Shown: in pieces, positions 49,421-57,127 of the stretch
Layout: each line of letters begins with the position of its first letter
How positions within the stretch are numbered: the first letter of the stretch is position 1
Source of the DNA: Frigoribacterium sp. Leaf415
GTDB taxonomy: Bacteria > Actinomycetota > Actinomycetes > Actinomycetales > Microbacteriaceae
Assembly (NCBI RefSeq): GCF_001424645.1
Contig: NZ_LMQR01000001.1
Span: 799,301-863,300, forward strand
DNA: 64,000 bases
Reading direction: 5' to 3'
The notes under the pieces: model-generated
The model's input: only the letters and a program-made list of their open reading frames with translations
Databases searched by the model: none
What the model was told of the DNA's origin: nothing
Program-made: the position numbers and the translations under genes

Positions 49421-50308
49421 GTGGCCAGCCTGCTGCTGCGTGTGCGGACGAAGATGGGGCTCTTCGCCCACCGACGCACGATCGACCTGCTCGAAGGCGG
49501 CTACGCCTCGGTGCACCACGGGCGCAGCCACGACTTCGACGACCTCAGGGCCTACGTCCCGGGCGACGAAGTGAAAGACATCGACTGGAAGGCGACGGCC
49601 CGTCACGGCGAGCCCCTGGTCAAGCGGTACATCGCCAGCCGCCGGCAGAACCTCGTCCTGGTGATGGACACCGGTCGCAACATGGCGGCGACGGCGACGA
49701 GCGGCGAGTCCAAGAAAGACATCGCGCTGATGGCGGCGGGCGCCCTCGCCTACATCGCCGCGAAGCACGGTGACGTCGTGTCCCTGGTGGCGGGCGACTC
49801 GTCGGGTACCCGCGCGCACCCGGCCGGCGCGACCGAGGCCCACCTCGAGACCCTTCTGCGCCAGGTCGACCGACGGGTCGACCTGGACGCCCCGACGAGC
49901 GACCTCGCCTCGGTGCTCGAGTGGGTCGCCCGCGGCATCCGGCGCCGCTCGATGCTGCTCGTGGTCACCGACGACGTCGCGATCGACGAGCGCATCACCC
50001 GCTTGCTGCGCCGTCTGCGCGCCCAGCACGAGGTCGTCTGGCTGACGATCGGCGACGCCGACCTGATGACCCGCGCGGGCCACGCCGGCGAGGTCTTCGA
50101 CGTGCGAGAGATGTCCGGGCTCCCGGCCTACCTCCGCGAGAACGCACAGCTCCGGCGCGAGTTCGACGACTCGTCCGTCCGACGCGTGGGCGACACCGAG
50201 CGCGAGCTCCTGGCCCTCGGCATCAGCAGCCAACGACTCGGCAGCCAGGCCGAGGTCGTGCCGGGTCTGTTCGCCCTGATCGAGAAGCACCGTCGTGTCG
50301 GGCGCTGA
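49421..50308 (+). CDS. DUF58 protein (Bat-type operon)
   Basis: 295 residues from GTG 49421. It has no membrane segment, unlike the DUF58 protein at 31565. Core motif DFDDLRAYVPGDEVKDIDWKATAR, then a VWA-like fold starting VLVMDTGRNMAATA, in which the DxSxS metal site is reduced to DTGRN. It overlaps the next gene by 14 bases. Confidence 0.9.
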   Translation: MASLLLRVRTKMGLFAHRRTIDLLEGGYASVHHGRSHDFDDLRAYVPGDEVKDIDWKATARHGEPLVKRYIASRRQNLVLVMDTGRNMAATATSGESKKDIALMAAGALAYIAAKHGDVVSLVAGDSSGTRAHPAGATEAHLETLLRQVDRRVDLDAPTSDLASVLEWVARGIRRRSMLLVVTDDVAIDERITRLLRRLRAQHEVVWLTIGDADLMTRAGHAGEVFDVREMSGLPAYLRENAQLRREFDDSSVRRVGDTERELLALGISSQRLGSQAEVVPGLFALIEKHRRVGR

Positions 50309-50777
50309 CGACTTCTTCGGGCCCTACCAGTACCCGCTCTGGCTGCTCTGGCTCGTGCTCGGCCTGGCCGGGCTGGCCCTCGTGGTCGCCTGGTACGTCT
50401 TCGTGTTCCGTTTCTCGGCACGCCGACTTCCCCCGGCCCAGCGAGCGGCCCAGGCGGCGTCGAGACCGCCTGCCCTCGCCGACACCAAGGCGAAGTACCT
50501 CGCCCTGATCGACGAGGTCGAGACGGCCGCGATCTCGGGGCGGCTCAACGACCGCGGGGTGCACTCGCGGCTCAGCCTGCTGTTGCGGTTCTTCGCACAC
50601 GAGACGAACGGCGTCGACACGCACGTGATGACCCTCGCCGACCTGCGCGAGTCGAACCTGCCCCGGCTCGCCGGGGCGGTCGAGCAGTACTACCCGCCGG
50701 CCTTCCGACTCGAAGAGCCCGGCGACACCGCCCGTGCCGTGGCCACCGCGAGAGACCTGGTGTCCTCATGGGGCTGA
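50295..50777 (+). CDS. Small single-pass membrane protein of Bat-type operon (DUF4381-like)
   Basis: 160 residues from GTG 50295. One membrane helix (about 17-38) with a soluble tail containing KAKYLALIDEVETA, GRLNDRGVHSRLSLLLRFFA and LPRLAGAVEQYYPP. The pattern and position between DUF58 and VWA genes match DUF4381-type proteins of these operons. Function unknown. It overlaps the VWA gene by 10 bases. Confidence 0.7.
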   Translation: MSGADDFFGPYQYPLWLLWLVLGLAGLALVVAWYVFVFRFSARRLPPAQRAAQAASRPPALADTKAKYLALIDEVETAAISGRLNDRGVHSRLSLLLRFFAHETNGVDTHVMTLADLRESNLPRLAGAVEQYYPPAFRLEEPGDTARAVATARDLVSSWG

Positions 50778-51766
50778 TTTTCTGGTGGCTGCCGCTGGTC
50801 GCACTGGCGGTCGTGGCGGTGGCGGCGTGGCTCTACGTGCGGTGGAGGCGCCGGGACAGGGCGCGCCTCCGTCGTCTCGGCGTCCCGGTCGCGCACGGCG
50901 AGCGGCTGACCGCGCTGCCCGCCTACCAGCGCGTCGTCCGGCGCTACCGTGCCGCCCTCGCGGTCGTGCTCGTCGCCATGGTGGCGCTGACCGGCATCAG
51001 CGTCCTGCTCGCGGCCCGCGTCTCGAGCACCGACGTCGTCGAACCCCAGTCGTACAAGCGCGACATCATGCTCTGCCTCGACGTGTCGGGCTCGATGACC
51101 GAGGTCGACTCCCAGATCGTCGACACGTTCTCGACCCTCTCGCAGGGGCTCGACGGCGAACGCGTCGGGCTCTACCTCTTCGACAGCTCGGCCGTGCAGG
51201 CCTTCCCGCTCACCGACGACTACGACTTCGTCCGCACGCAACTCGAGCAGTACCGCGACTCGTTCGACACCATGGGCGAGAACGGGACCCGCTACTGGAC
51301 GGGCACCGACCTCGGTGACGGTGCCTCGTTGATCGGTGACGGCCTGGCCTCGTGCGTCCTCGGCTTCGGCGACGACGACAGCACGCGACCCAAGTCGGTC
51401 GTGCTCGCCACCGACAACTACGTCAACGGCAAGGCCCTGCTCACGCTCACCGAGGCAGCCGACCTGGCGACCGAGCGCGACGTCCGCGTGTACGCCGTGA
51501 ACCCCGCCGACCACGCCACGGACGCCGTGGCCGACCAGGTCGCCGACGAACTGCGCACCGCGGCCGAGTCGACCGACGGCGGCTATTACGCCCTCGACGA
51601 TTCGACGACCGTGCCGCAGATCGTCGACGAGATCGACGCCCGCGAGGCGGGGCTGTTCACGGGGGCCCGACGGCTCGTGGTGACCGACCATCCGCAGGCT
51701 CTGGCCATCGCGGCCTTGCTCGTCGCGATGGGTGGGCTCGTGATGCTCTGGCGGGTGCGGCTGTGA
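50768..51766 (+). CDS. VWA-domain membrane protein (BatA-like)
   Basis: 332 residues. Two N-terminal membrane helices (about 7-26 and 59-80), a VWA domain (about 98-300), and a C-terminal helix (about 308-328). The MIDAS motif is canonical: LDVSGSMTE with Asp105, Ser107, Ser109. Metal-dependent protein binding outside or at the membrane is expected. It overlaps the next VWA gene by four bases (GTGA). Confidence 0.9.
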   Translation: MGLIFWWLPLVALAVVAVAAWLYVRWRRRDRARLRRLGVPVAHGERLTALPAYQRVVRRYRAALAVVLVAMVALTGISVLLAARVSSTDVVEPQSYKRDIMLCLDVSGSMTEVDSQIVDTFSTLSQGLDGERVGLYLFDSSAVQAFPLTDDYDFVRTQLEQYRDSFDTMGENGTRYWTGTDLGDGASLIGDGLASCVLGFGDDDSTRPKSVVLATDNYVNGKALLTLTEAADLATERDVRVYAVNPADHATDAVADQVADELRTAAESTDGGYYALDDSTTVPQIVDEIDAREAGLFTGARRLVVTDHPQALAIAALLVAMGGLVMLWRVRL

Positions 51767-52869
51767 TCGCCGGCGCGCTGGTCTTCCAGCCCGTGCTGCC
51801 CTGGTGGCTCCTCGCCGTGGCCGCCGTCGCCCTGCTCGGGTTCACCGGCTGGCGCGTGGTGGCCGAGCGGGGCCGACGACGGGCCCTGCTCACCTGGGTG
51901 CGACGTCTGGTGATCGTGGCCCTGCTCCTCGTCGTCGCGGTGCGCCCGAGCCTCCCGGGTGGGTCGGCGCAGGCGTCGGTCGCGCAGCTCAACGTCTTCT
52001 TCGTGGTCGACACGACCTCGAGCATCGCGGCGGAGGACTGGGGCGACGGCCAGCGTCGTCTCGACGGGGTGCGGGCCGACATCGCCGAGGTCACCTCGCA
52101 GCTGGCGGGAGCCCGGTTCTCGTTGCTGTCCTTCGACAGCACCGCCGTCCTGCGGACGCCGCTGACCGACGACGCCTCCGCCGTGGTCGCCGCGGCCGAC
52201 GCCATGAACCAAGAGGTCACCTACTACTCGAGCGGCAGTTCCGTCAGCGAGGCGAACGACCTGCTGGCCGAGCGCTTGACCGAGGCGCGGCAGAGCGCCC
52301 CAGAACGAGCCAACGTCGTCTACTACCTCGGCGACGGCGAGCAGACCAGCGGCACCGAGCCCGAGAGCTTCGCGGCCTCGGCCGGCGACGTCGACGGCGG
52401 TGCCGTCTTCGGCTACGGCACCGAGCAGGGGGGCAAGATGCGCGTCTTCGACGGCTACGGCGACGAGTACTCGACCAAGGAGTACATCCAGGACCGCACG
52501 CAGCCCGGCGATCCCGACGCCGTCTCGACCATCGACGAGGACACCCTCCGGCGCATCGCCGATCAGCTCGGCGTGCCGTACGTGCACCGCACGGCCGAGA
52601 CGTCCGTGGACGCCGCCGTCGCGGACGCCCGCGACGGGGCCGTCGCCTCCGACGAGGGGCGGGCCGACAGCCTGATCGACCTCTACTGGATCGCCGCGAT
52701 CCCGGCGTTCCTCCTGTTGTTGATCGACGTCGCCCTCGTGGCCAGGGCCCTGGGCGAGGTCCGCCCGACACGGCCCCTGCGCGACGAGCGTGGGCCGGGC
52801 CGTGGGCGTGGCCGTGCCGCGACGTCGACCCTCGACGCCGCCCGACCCGAGAGGGGAGCACGCCCGTGA
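51763..52869 (+). CDS. VWA-domain membrane protein (BatB-like)
   Basis: 368 residues from GTG 51763. Two N-terminal helices (about 4-30 and 44-63), VWA domain (about 75-280), and a C-terminal helix (about 308-330) with a basic tail. The MIDAS reads VVDTTSSIA (Asp83, Thr85, Ser87), a DxTxS variant that may still bind metal. GDGEQTSGTEPE supplies a further acidic loop. It probably acts with the preceding VWA protein. Confidence 0.88.
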   Translation: MIAGALVFQPVLPWWLLAVAAVALLGFTGWRVVAERGRRRALLTWVRRLVIVALLLVVAVRPSLPGGSAQASVAQLNVFFVVDTTSSIAAEDWGDGQRRLDGVRADIAEVTSQLAGARFSLLSFDSTAVLRTPLTDDASAVVAAADAMNQEVTYYSSGSSVSEANDLLAERLTEARQSAPERANVVYYLGDGEQTSGTEPESFAASAGDVDGGAVFGYGTEQGGKMRVFDGYGDEYSTKEYIQDRTQPGDPDAVSTIDEDTLRRIADQLGVPYVHRTAETSVDAAVADARDGAVASDEGRADSLIDLYWIAAIPAFLLLLIDVALVARALGEVRPTRPLRDERGPGRGRGRAATSTLDAARPERGARP

Positions 52870-53702
52870 CCGACACCCTCGTCCCGCCGCCCGTCGACGA
52901 GATCCGCCGCGCCCACGAGGCCGAGGCCGGGCCCACCGTCGAGCAGTACCGCAAGCGCCTCCGACGTCGGCTGCTGCTCTGGTCGGCACCGGTCGTCCTC
53001 GTGGTGCTGCTCGTCGCGCTCAAGCTGCTCAGCCTGCCCACGTTCGCCGCCCTGACGCAGTGGTCGTACGGCGACCAGCAGTTCGAACGCAGCGCCTCCC
53101 TCTCGGAGCCCCTCGGCGTCGCCAACGTGGTCGAGCCGTGGGTGCACCACTTCGACCGGGGCACCGCCTACGCGCAGATCGGCGTGCTCGACGTGGCACG
53201 GCAAGAGTTCGTCACGGCGCTCGACCTCGCCCCGGACGACGCGACGATCTCGTGCGTCATCCGGGTCAACCTGGTGCTCACGATCGAGGCACAGGGCGAC
53301 GCGGCCCTGCTCGAACTGCGCTACGCCGACGCCGAGGCGTTGTACGAACTCGGGCAGAAGACCGTCGACGAGGCGCCCGAGGGTTGCTTCCAGCCGCCGG
53401 AGGACCCCCAGCAACCCGACACCTCGCAGCCGCTCGACGACGCCCAGCAGCGCCTCGACGAGAAGGGGCAGCAGGCCCAGGGGGGCCAGGGCGACGAGCA
53501 GCAGCCCGGAGGCGACGACGGCAGCGATCCCGGTGCCGGGGGAGACGAGCCCGGCGAGGGCGAGGGGCAGGCCGAGTCCGACGACCCCCTCGACCAGCTG
53601 CAGCAGCAGGGCGAGCAGAGCCAGCAGCAGCAGCAACAAGACACCGACCGCGACCGCTACTACGAGCAGAACCCGGGCGACTACGACGGCAAGCCGTGGT
53701 GA
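52866..53702 (+). CDS. TPR-like membrane protein with Gln/Asp-rich tail (BatC-like)
   Basis: 278 residues from GTG 52866 (GTGA overlap). One helix (about 37-58), then a TPR-like helical region (about 80-170: RGTAYAQIGVLDVARQEFVTAL, then LRYADAEALYELGQK), then a Gln/Gly/Asp-rich disordered tail (about 178-278) ending YDGKPW. BatC of Bacteroides is also a TPR protein at the end of its operon; equivalence is inferred. Nothing else is known. Confidence 0.75.
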   Translation: MTDTLVPPPVDEIRRAHEAEAGPTVEQYRKRLRRRLLLWSAPVVLVVLLVALKLLSLPTFAALTQWSYGDQQFERSASLSEPLGVANVVEPWVHHFDRGTAYAQIGVLDVARQEFVTALDLAPDDATISCVIRVNLVLTIEAQGDAALLELRYADAEALYELGQKTVDEAPEGCFQPPEDPQQPDTSQPLDDAQQRLDEKGQQAQGGQGDEQQPGGDDGSDPGAGGDEPGEGEGQAESDDPLDQLQQQGEQSQQQQQQDTDRDRYYEQNPGDYDGKPW

Positions 53703-53716
53703 CCCGGGCGCGCCCC

Positions 53717-53722
53717 TAAGCT
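53717..53722 (+). promoter_or_regulatory. Leaderless-type -10 (TAAGCT) of proS
   Basis: Six bases separate TAAGCT from GTG 53729. No ribosome-binding site lies between them. Confidence 0.6.
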
Positions 53723-53728
53723 GGACGG

Positions 53729-55489
53729 GTGTCCACACGTCTCTCCCAGCTCTTCGTCCGCACCCTCCGAGAAGACCCTTCCGACGCCGAGGTGACCAGC
53801 CACCGGCTGCTCGTCCGTGCCGGGTACATCCGGCGTCAGGCGCCGGGCGTCTTCGCCTGGCTGCCGCTCGGCCTGCGCGTCAAGGCCAGGATCGAGGCGG
53901 TCATCCGCGACGAGATGCAGGCCGCCGGTGCCCAAGAGGTGCACTTCCCCGCCTTGCTGCCCCGTGAGCCCTACGAGGCCACCGGGCGCTGGACCGAGTA
54001 CGGCGACGGCATGTTCCGGCTGAAGGACCGCAAGGACGCCGACTACCTGCTGGCTCCCACGCACGAGGAGGCCTTCACCCTGCTGGTGAAAGACCTCTAC
54101 TCGTCGTACAAAGACCTTCCCCTGACGCTGTTCCAGATCCAGGACAAGTACCGCGACGAGGCGCGGCCCCGGGCCGGCCTGCTGCGTGGCCGCGAGTTCA
54201 CCATGAAGGACGCCTACTCGTTCGACGCGTCCGACGCCGGGCTCGACGAGAGCTACCAGAAGCAGCGCGACGCCTACGAGCGCATCTTCACCCGTCTCGG
54301 TCTCGAGTACGTCATCGTCAAGGCGGACGCCGGGGCCATGGGTGGTTCGCGCAGCGAGGAGTTCCTGCACCCGACCGCCATCGGCGAGGACACCTTCGTC
54401 CGCTCGGCCGGCGGCTACACCGCGAACGTCGAGGCCTTCACGACGATCGTGCCCGACACGGTCCCGCTCGAGGGCCTCGCCCCCGCCCGCCGCCTGGCAC
54501 CCGCCGACACGCCGACCATCGACTCGCTCGTGGCCCAGCTCAACGCCGACGAGGCCCGGGACTCCGGCCCCTGGACGGCCGCCGACACGCTGAAGAACGT
54601 CGTCGTCGCGCTCAGTCACCTCGACGGAAGCCGTGAGCTCGTCGTCGTCGGCCTGCCCGGCGACCGCGAGGTCGACATGAAGCGGCTCGAGGTCGCCTTC
54701 GCGCCGGCCGAGGTCGAGGCCGCCGGCGACGCCGACTTCGTGAAGAACCCCGTCCTGGTCCGCGGCTACCTCGGCCCCCAGGTGCTCGGCGGCGAGTCCG
54801 ACTCGGGCATCCGCTACTTCGTCGACCCCCGCGTGGTCGAGGGCTCGGCCTGGGTCACCGGGGCGAACGAGAAGGGCGTGCACGTCGCCGGCCTGGTCAT
54901 GGGTCGCGACTTCACCGCGGACGGCACCATCGAGGCCGCACAGGTCCGCGAGGGCGACCCCGCCCCCGACGGCTCCGGCCCGATCGAGACCGCCCGCGGC
55001 ATGGAGATCGGCCACGTCTTCCAGCTCGGTCGCAAGTACGCCGAGGCGCTCGGCCTCAAGGTGCTCGACGAGAACGGCAAGCAGGTCACGGTCACGATGG
55101 GGTCGTACGGCATCGGCGTCACCCGCATCCTCGCGGTGATCGCCGAGGCGAACAACGACGCCAAGGGCCTGATCTGGCCCGCGAACGTCGCCCCCTTCGA
55201 CGTGCACGTCGTGGCCACGGGCAAGGACCCCGTGGTCTACGAGGTCGCCGAGAAGCTCACCGCCGACCTCGAGGCCCACCGTCTCGACGTCCTCTACGAC
55301 GACCGTCCCAAGGTCTCGCCCGGCGTCAAGTTCGGCGACGCCGAACTGCTCGGCGTGCCACAGATCGTCGTCGTCGGCCGCTCGGCCGGCGAGGGCGTCG
55401 TCGAACTCTGGGACCGCCGCACGGGCGAGCGCACCCCGGTCCCCGTGGCCGAGGCCGTCGCGACCCTCACGGCTCCGCGGGCGTCCTGA
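53729..55489 (+). CDS. proS: Prolyl-tRNA synthetase (bacterial type)
   Basis: 586 residues. Class II synthetase with motif 1/2 elements ([16 protein letters not shown], then [25 protein letters not shown]), an inserted YbaK-type editing domain (about 225-400, [19 protein letters not shown]), motif 3 ([12 protein letters not shown]) and an anticodon-binding domain. The insertion places it in the bacterial type that clears Ala-tRNA-Pro. Transcribed from a leaderless-type promoter. Confidence 0.96.
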   Translation: MSTRLSQLFVRTLREDPSDAEVTSHRLLVRAGYIRRQAPGVFAWLPLGLRVKARIEAVIRDEMQAAGAQEVHFPALLPREPYEATGRWTEYGDGMFRLKDRKDADYLLAPTHEEAFTLLVKDLYSSYKDLPLTLFQIQDKYRDEARPRAGLLRGREFTMKDAYSFDASDAGLDESYQKQRDAYERIFTRLGLEYVIVKADAGAMGGSRSEEFLHPTAIGEDTFVRSAGGYTANVEAFTTIVPDTVPLEGLAPARRLAPADTPTIDSLVAQLNADEARDSGPWTAADTLKNVVVALSHLDGSRELVVVGLPGDREVDMKRLEVAFAPAEVEAAGDADFVKNPVLVRGYLGPQVLGGESDSGIRYFVDPRVVEGSAWVTGANEKGVHVAGLVMGRDFTADGTIEAAQVREGDPAPDGSGPIETARGMEIGHVFQLGRKYAEALGLKVLDENGKQVTVTMGSYGIGVTRILAVIAEANNDAKGLIWPANVAPFDVHVVATGKDPVVYEVAEKLTADLEAHRLDVLYDDRPKVSPGVKFGDAELLGVPQIVVVGRSAGEGVVELWDRRTGERTPVPVAEAVATLTAPRAS

Positions 55490-55493
55490 GCGC

Positions 55494-55547
55494 CGGCACC
55501 GCGCCTCCTCGTCCCGGTCGGGACGACCCCGAGGAGGCACGGTGCCG
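55494..55547. repeat. GCGCCTCCT palindrome, copy 3 (nested hairpins after proS)
   Basis: Arms at 55494-55511 and 55530-55547 match at 17 of 18 positions (core GCACCGCGCCTCCTCG). The loop carries an inner hairpin GTCCC/GGGAC (55511-55524). It follows proS and may terminate it. A 19-base stretch (55496-55514) is identical to 40521-40539, inside the second FKBP gene. Confidence 0.7.
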
Positions 55548-55585
55548 ACCCCGGCGAACGGTCCGCCGGGCACCGCGCTCTCGGG

Positions 55586-55591
55586 TACCGT
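55586..55591 (+). promoter_or_regulatory. Predicted -10 (TACCGT) for the nusA operon
   Basis: TACCGT is followed by six bases and an ATG (55598), the leaderless geometry, but that ATG opens a 23-codon frame and not nusA, which starts at GTG 55654 with its own GGAGG site. Confidence 0.5.
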
Positions 55592-55597
55592 AGAGCC

Positions 55598-55669
55598 ATG
55601 CTGTGCGCGCCATCGTGCGTGCAGCCTGCAGATCTGAATAGTGGAGGCCCTCAGTGGACATCGACCTGA
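55598..55669 (+). CDS. Possible leaderless 23-residue leader peptide before nusA
   Basis: The frame begins MLCAPSCVQPADLN and ends at TGA 55667-55669, overlapping the nusA start by 16 bases. Its ATG sits at the predicted transcription start, as in the other leaderless genes of this window. The nusA ribosome-binding site lies inside it, so translating it would influence nusA initiation. Two cysteines occur in the first seven residues. Coding status is unproven. Confidence 0.3.
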   Translation: MLCAPSCVQPADLNSGGPQWTST

Positions 55670-56643
55670 GCGTGCTGCGTCTCATGGAGCGCGAGCGTGA
55701 AATCCCCTTCGACGAACTCGTGCGCATCATCGAGCAGGCCATCCTGACGGCCTACCTCAAGCACACGAACCAGCCCGAGAGCCGCATCCCGGCTGCTCGC
55801 GTCGAACTCGACCGCAAGACCGGGCACGTCTCGGTCTTCGCCATCGAACGCGACGACGAGGGCGAGGTCGTCGGCGAGTCCGTCGACAGCCCCAGCGACT
55901 TCGGCCGCATCGCCGCCTTCGCGGCCAAGCAGGTCATCAACCAGCGCATGCGCGACATCGGCGACGACAAGGTGCTCGGCCAGTTCAAGGGCCGTGAGGG
56001 CGACATCGTCGCGGGCGTGATCCAGCAGGGGCCCAACCCCCGCATGATCCATGTCGACCTCGGCACGGTCGAGGCGATCCTGCCGCCCGAAGAGCAGGTG
56101 CCGGGCGAGAAGTACACCCACGGCTCGCGCATCCGCGTGTACGTCACCGGCGTCAGCAAGGGCACGAAGGGGCCGCAGATCACGGTCTCGCGCACCCACC
56201 CGTCGCTCGTGCGCAAGCTCTTCGCCCTCGAGGTGCCCGAGATCGCCAGCGGTGTCGTCGAGATCGTCTCGCTGGCCCGCGAGGCCGGTCACCGCACCAA
56301 GATGGCCGTCCGCGCGACCGAGCCCGGCGTCAACGCCAAGGGGGCCTGCATCGGCGAGATGGGGCAGCGCGTGCGTGCGGTCACCACCGAGCTGAACGAC
56401 GAGAAGATCGACATCGTCGACTACTCCAGCGACCTGCCGACCTTCGTCGCCAGCGCGCTGTCGCCGGCCAAGGTCTCGTCGGCCTTCGTGATCGACGCGT
56501 CCACCAAGGCCGTCCGGGCCCTCGTGCCCGACTACCAGCTGTCGCTCGCGATCGGCAAAGAGGGGCAGAACGCCCGCCTCGCCGCGAAGCTCACGGGCGC
56601 GCGGATCGACATCCAGCCGGACAGCATCCTCGAAGACGACTGA
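55654..56643 (+). CDS. nusA: Transcription elongation/termination factor NusA
   Basis: 329 residues from GTG 55654 with GGAGG six bases before. N-terminal RNA-polymerase-binding domain, S1 domain (about 110-185, [14 protein letters not shown]), and two KH domains ([46 protein letters not shown]). It lacks the C-terminal acidic repeats of E. coli NusA, normal for actinobacteria. No rimP gene separates it from proS, unlike in many bacteria. Confidence 0.96.
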   Translation: MDIDLSVLRLMEREREIPFDELVRIIEQAILTAYLKHTNQPESRIPAARVELDRKTGHVSVFAIERDDEGEVVGESVDSPSDFGRIAAFAAKQVINQRMRDIGDDKVLGQFKGREGDIVAGVIQQGPNPRMIHVDLGTVEAILPPEEQVPGEKYTHGSRIRVYVTGVSKGTKGPQITVSRTHPSLVRKLFALEVPEIASGVVEIVSLAREAGHRTKMAVRATEPGVNAKGACIGEMGQRVRAVTTELNDEKIDIVDYSSDLPTFVASALSPAKVSSAFVIDASTKAVRALVPDYQLSLAIGKEGQNARLAAKLTGARIDIQPDSILEDD

Positions 56644-56735
56644 TCGCTCCGACACGACCGTCACACGACGAGGGCGGCCGGCGCACCACGCCGTTCGCCT
56701 TCGGCGTCTCCCGTCCGACGACCCGAGGGGGTAAG

Positions 56736-57038
56736 GTGGAACCCGTCAGAACGTGCATCGGTACTCGAGCGCGCGCTCCGCGATCCGCACTCGTGCGGGT
56801 CGTCGCCCGAAACGGACGTCTCGTGGTCGATCCGACCGCGACCCTTCCCGGGCGGGGTGCGTGGTTGACGCCGTCGATCGACGCGTTCGAGTCGGCAGTG
56901 AAGCGCAGGGCTTTCCGCCGTGCACTCCGCCTCGACTCCGAACCCGACGTCGACGAGCTCCGCGCCCACCTCACGCGGATCACCACTTCACGACCCATCG
57001 CCACGACAGAACAGGCTGAACGGCACATGGACAACTAA
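56736..57038 (+). CDS. ylxR: YlxR-family RNA-binding protein
   Basis: 100 residues, GTG 56736 after GAGGGGG. The start MEPVRTCIGTRARAPRSALVRVV and the PGRGAWL segment define the YlxR fold between nusA and infB. The second residue of the usual CxxC pair is Thr here (CIGT), so it cannot hold a metal through that pair. YlxR-type proteins are nucleoid or RNase P-associated in other bacteria. Confidence 0.88.
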   Translation: MEPVRTCIGTRARAPRSALVRVVARNGRLVVDPTATLPGRGAWLTPSIDAFESAVKRRAFRRALRLDSEPDVDELRAHLTRITTSRPIATTEQAERHMDN

Positions 57039-57057
57039 TGAGCAAGCACTAATGAGC
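57034..57057 (+). repeat. Direct repeat ACTAATGAGC at the ylxR stop
   Basis: The 10-base sequence ACTAATGAGC occurs at 57034-57043 and 57048-57057. The first copy includes the ylxR TAA stop. Significance unknown. Confidence 0.6.
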
Positions 57058-57091
57058 GGCTCGAAATGAGACCCGTCCAGAACTGAAGGCT

Positions 57092-57118
57092 CTTCCCGTC
57101 TCGGGAAGGGCCCGAGAC
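57092..57118 (+). promoter_or_regulatory. Mutually exclusive hairpins before the infB ribosome-binding site
   Basis: Hairpin 1 pairs CTTCCC (57092-57097) with GGGAAG (57103-57108). Hairpin 2 pairs GTCTCGGG (57098-57105) with CCCGAGAC (57111-57118). They share 57098-57108 and cannot coexist. Hairpin 2 abuts the AGGAGA ribosome-binding site of infB. A switch controlling translation or transcription read-through is possible. Confidence 0.45.
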
Positions 57119-57127
57119 AGGAGAACT

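Noticed and set aside
50851..50880. GGAGGCGC/GCGCCTCC inverted repeat inside the BatA-like gene as another palindrome copy
   Set aside because: It lies in coding sequence and lacks the flanking GCACC/GGTGC parts; shared bases are explained by Arg/Leu codon use.
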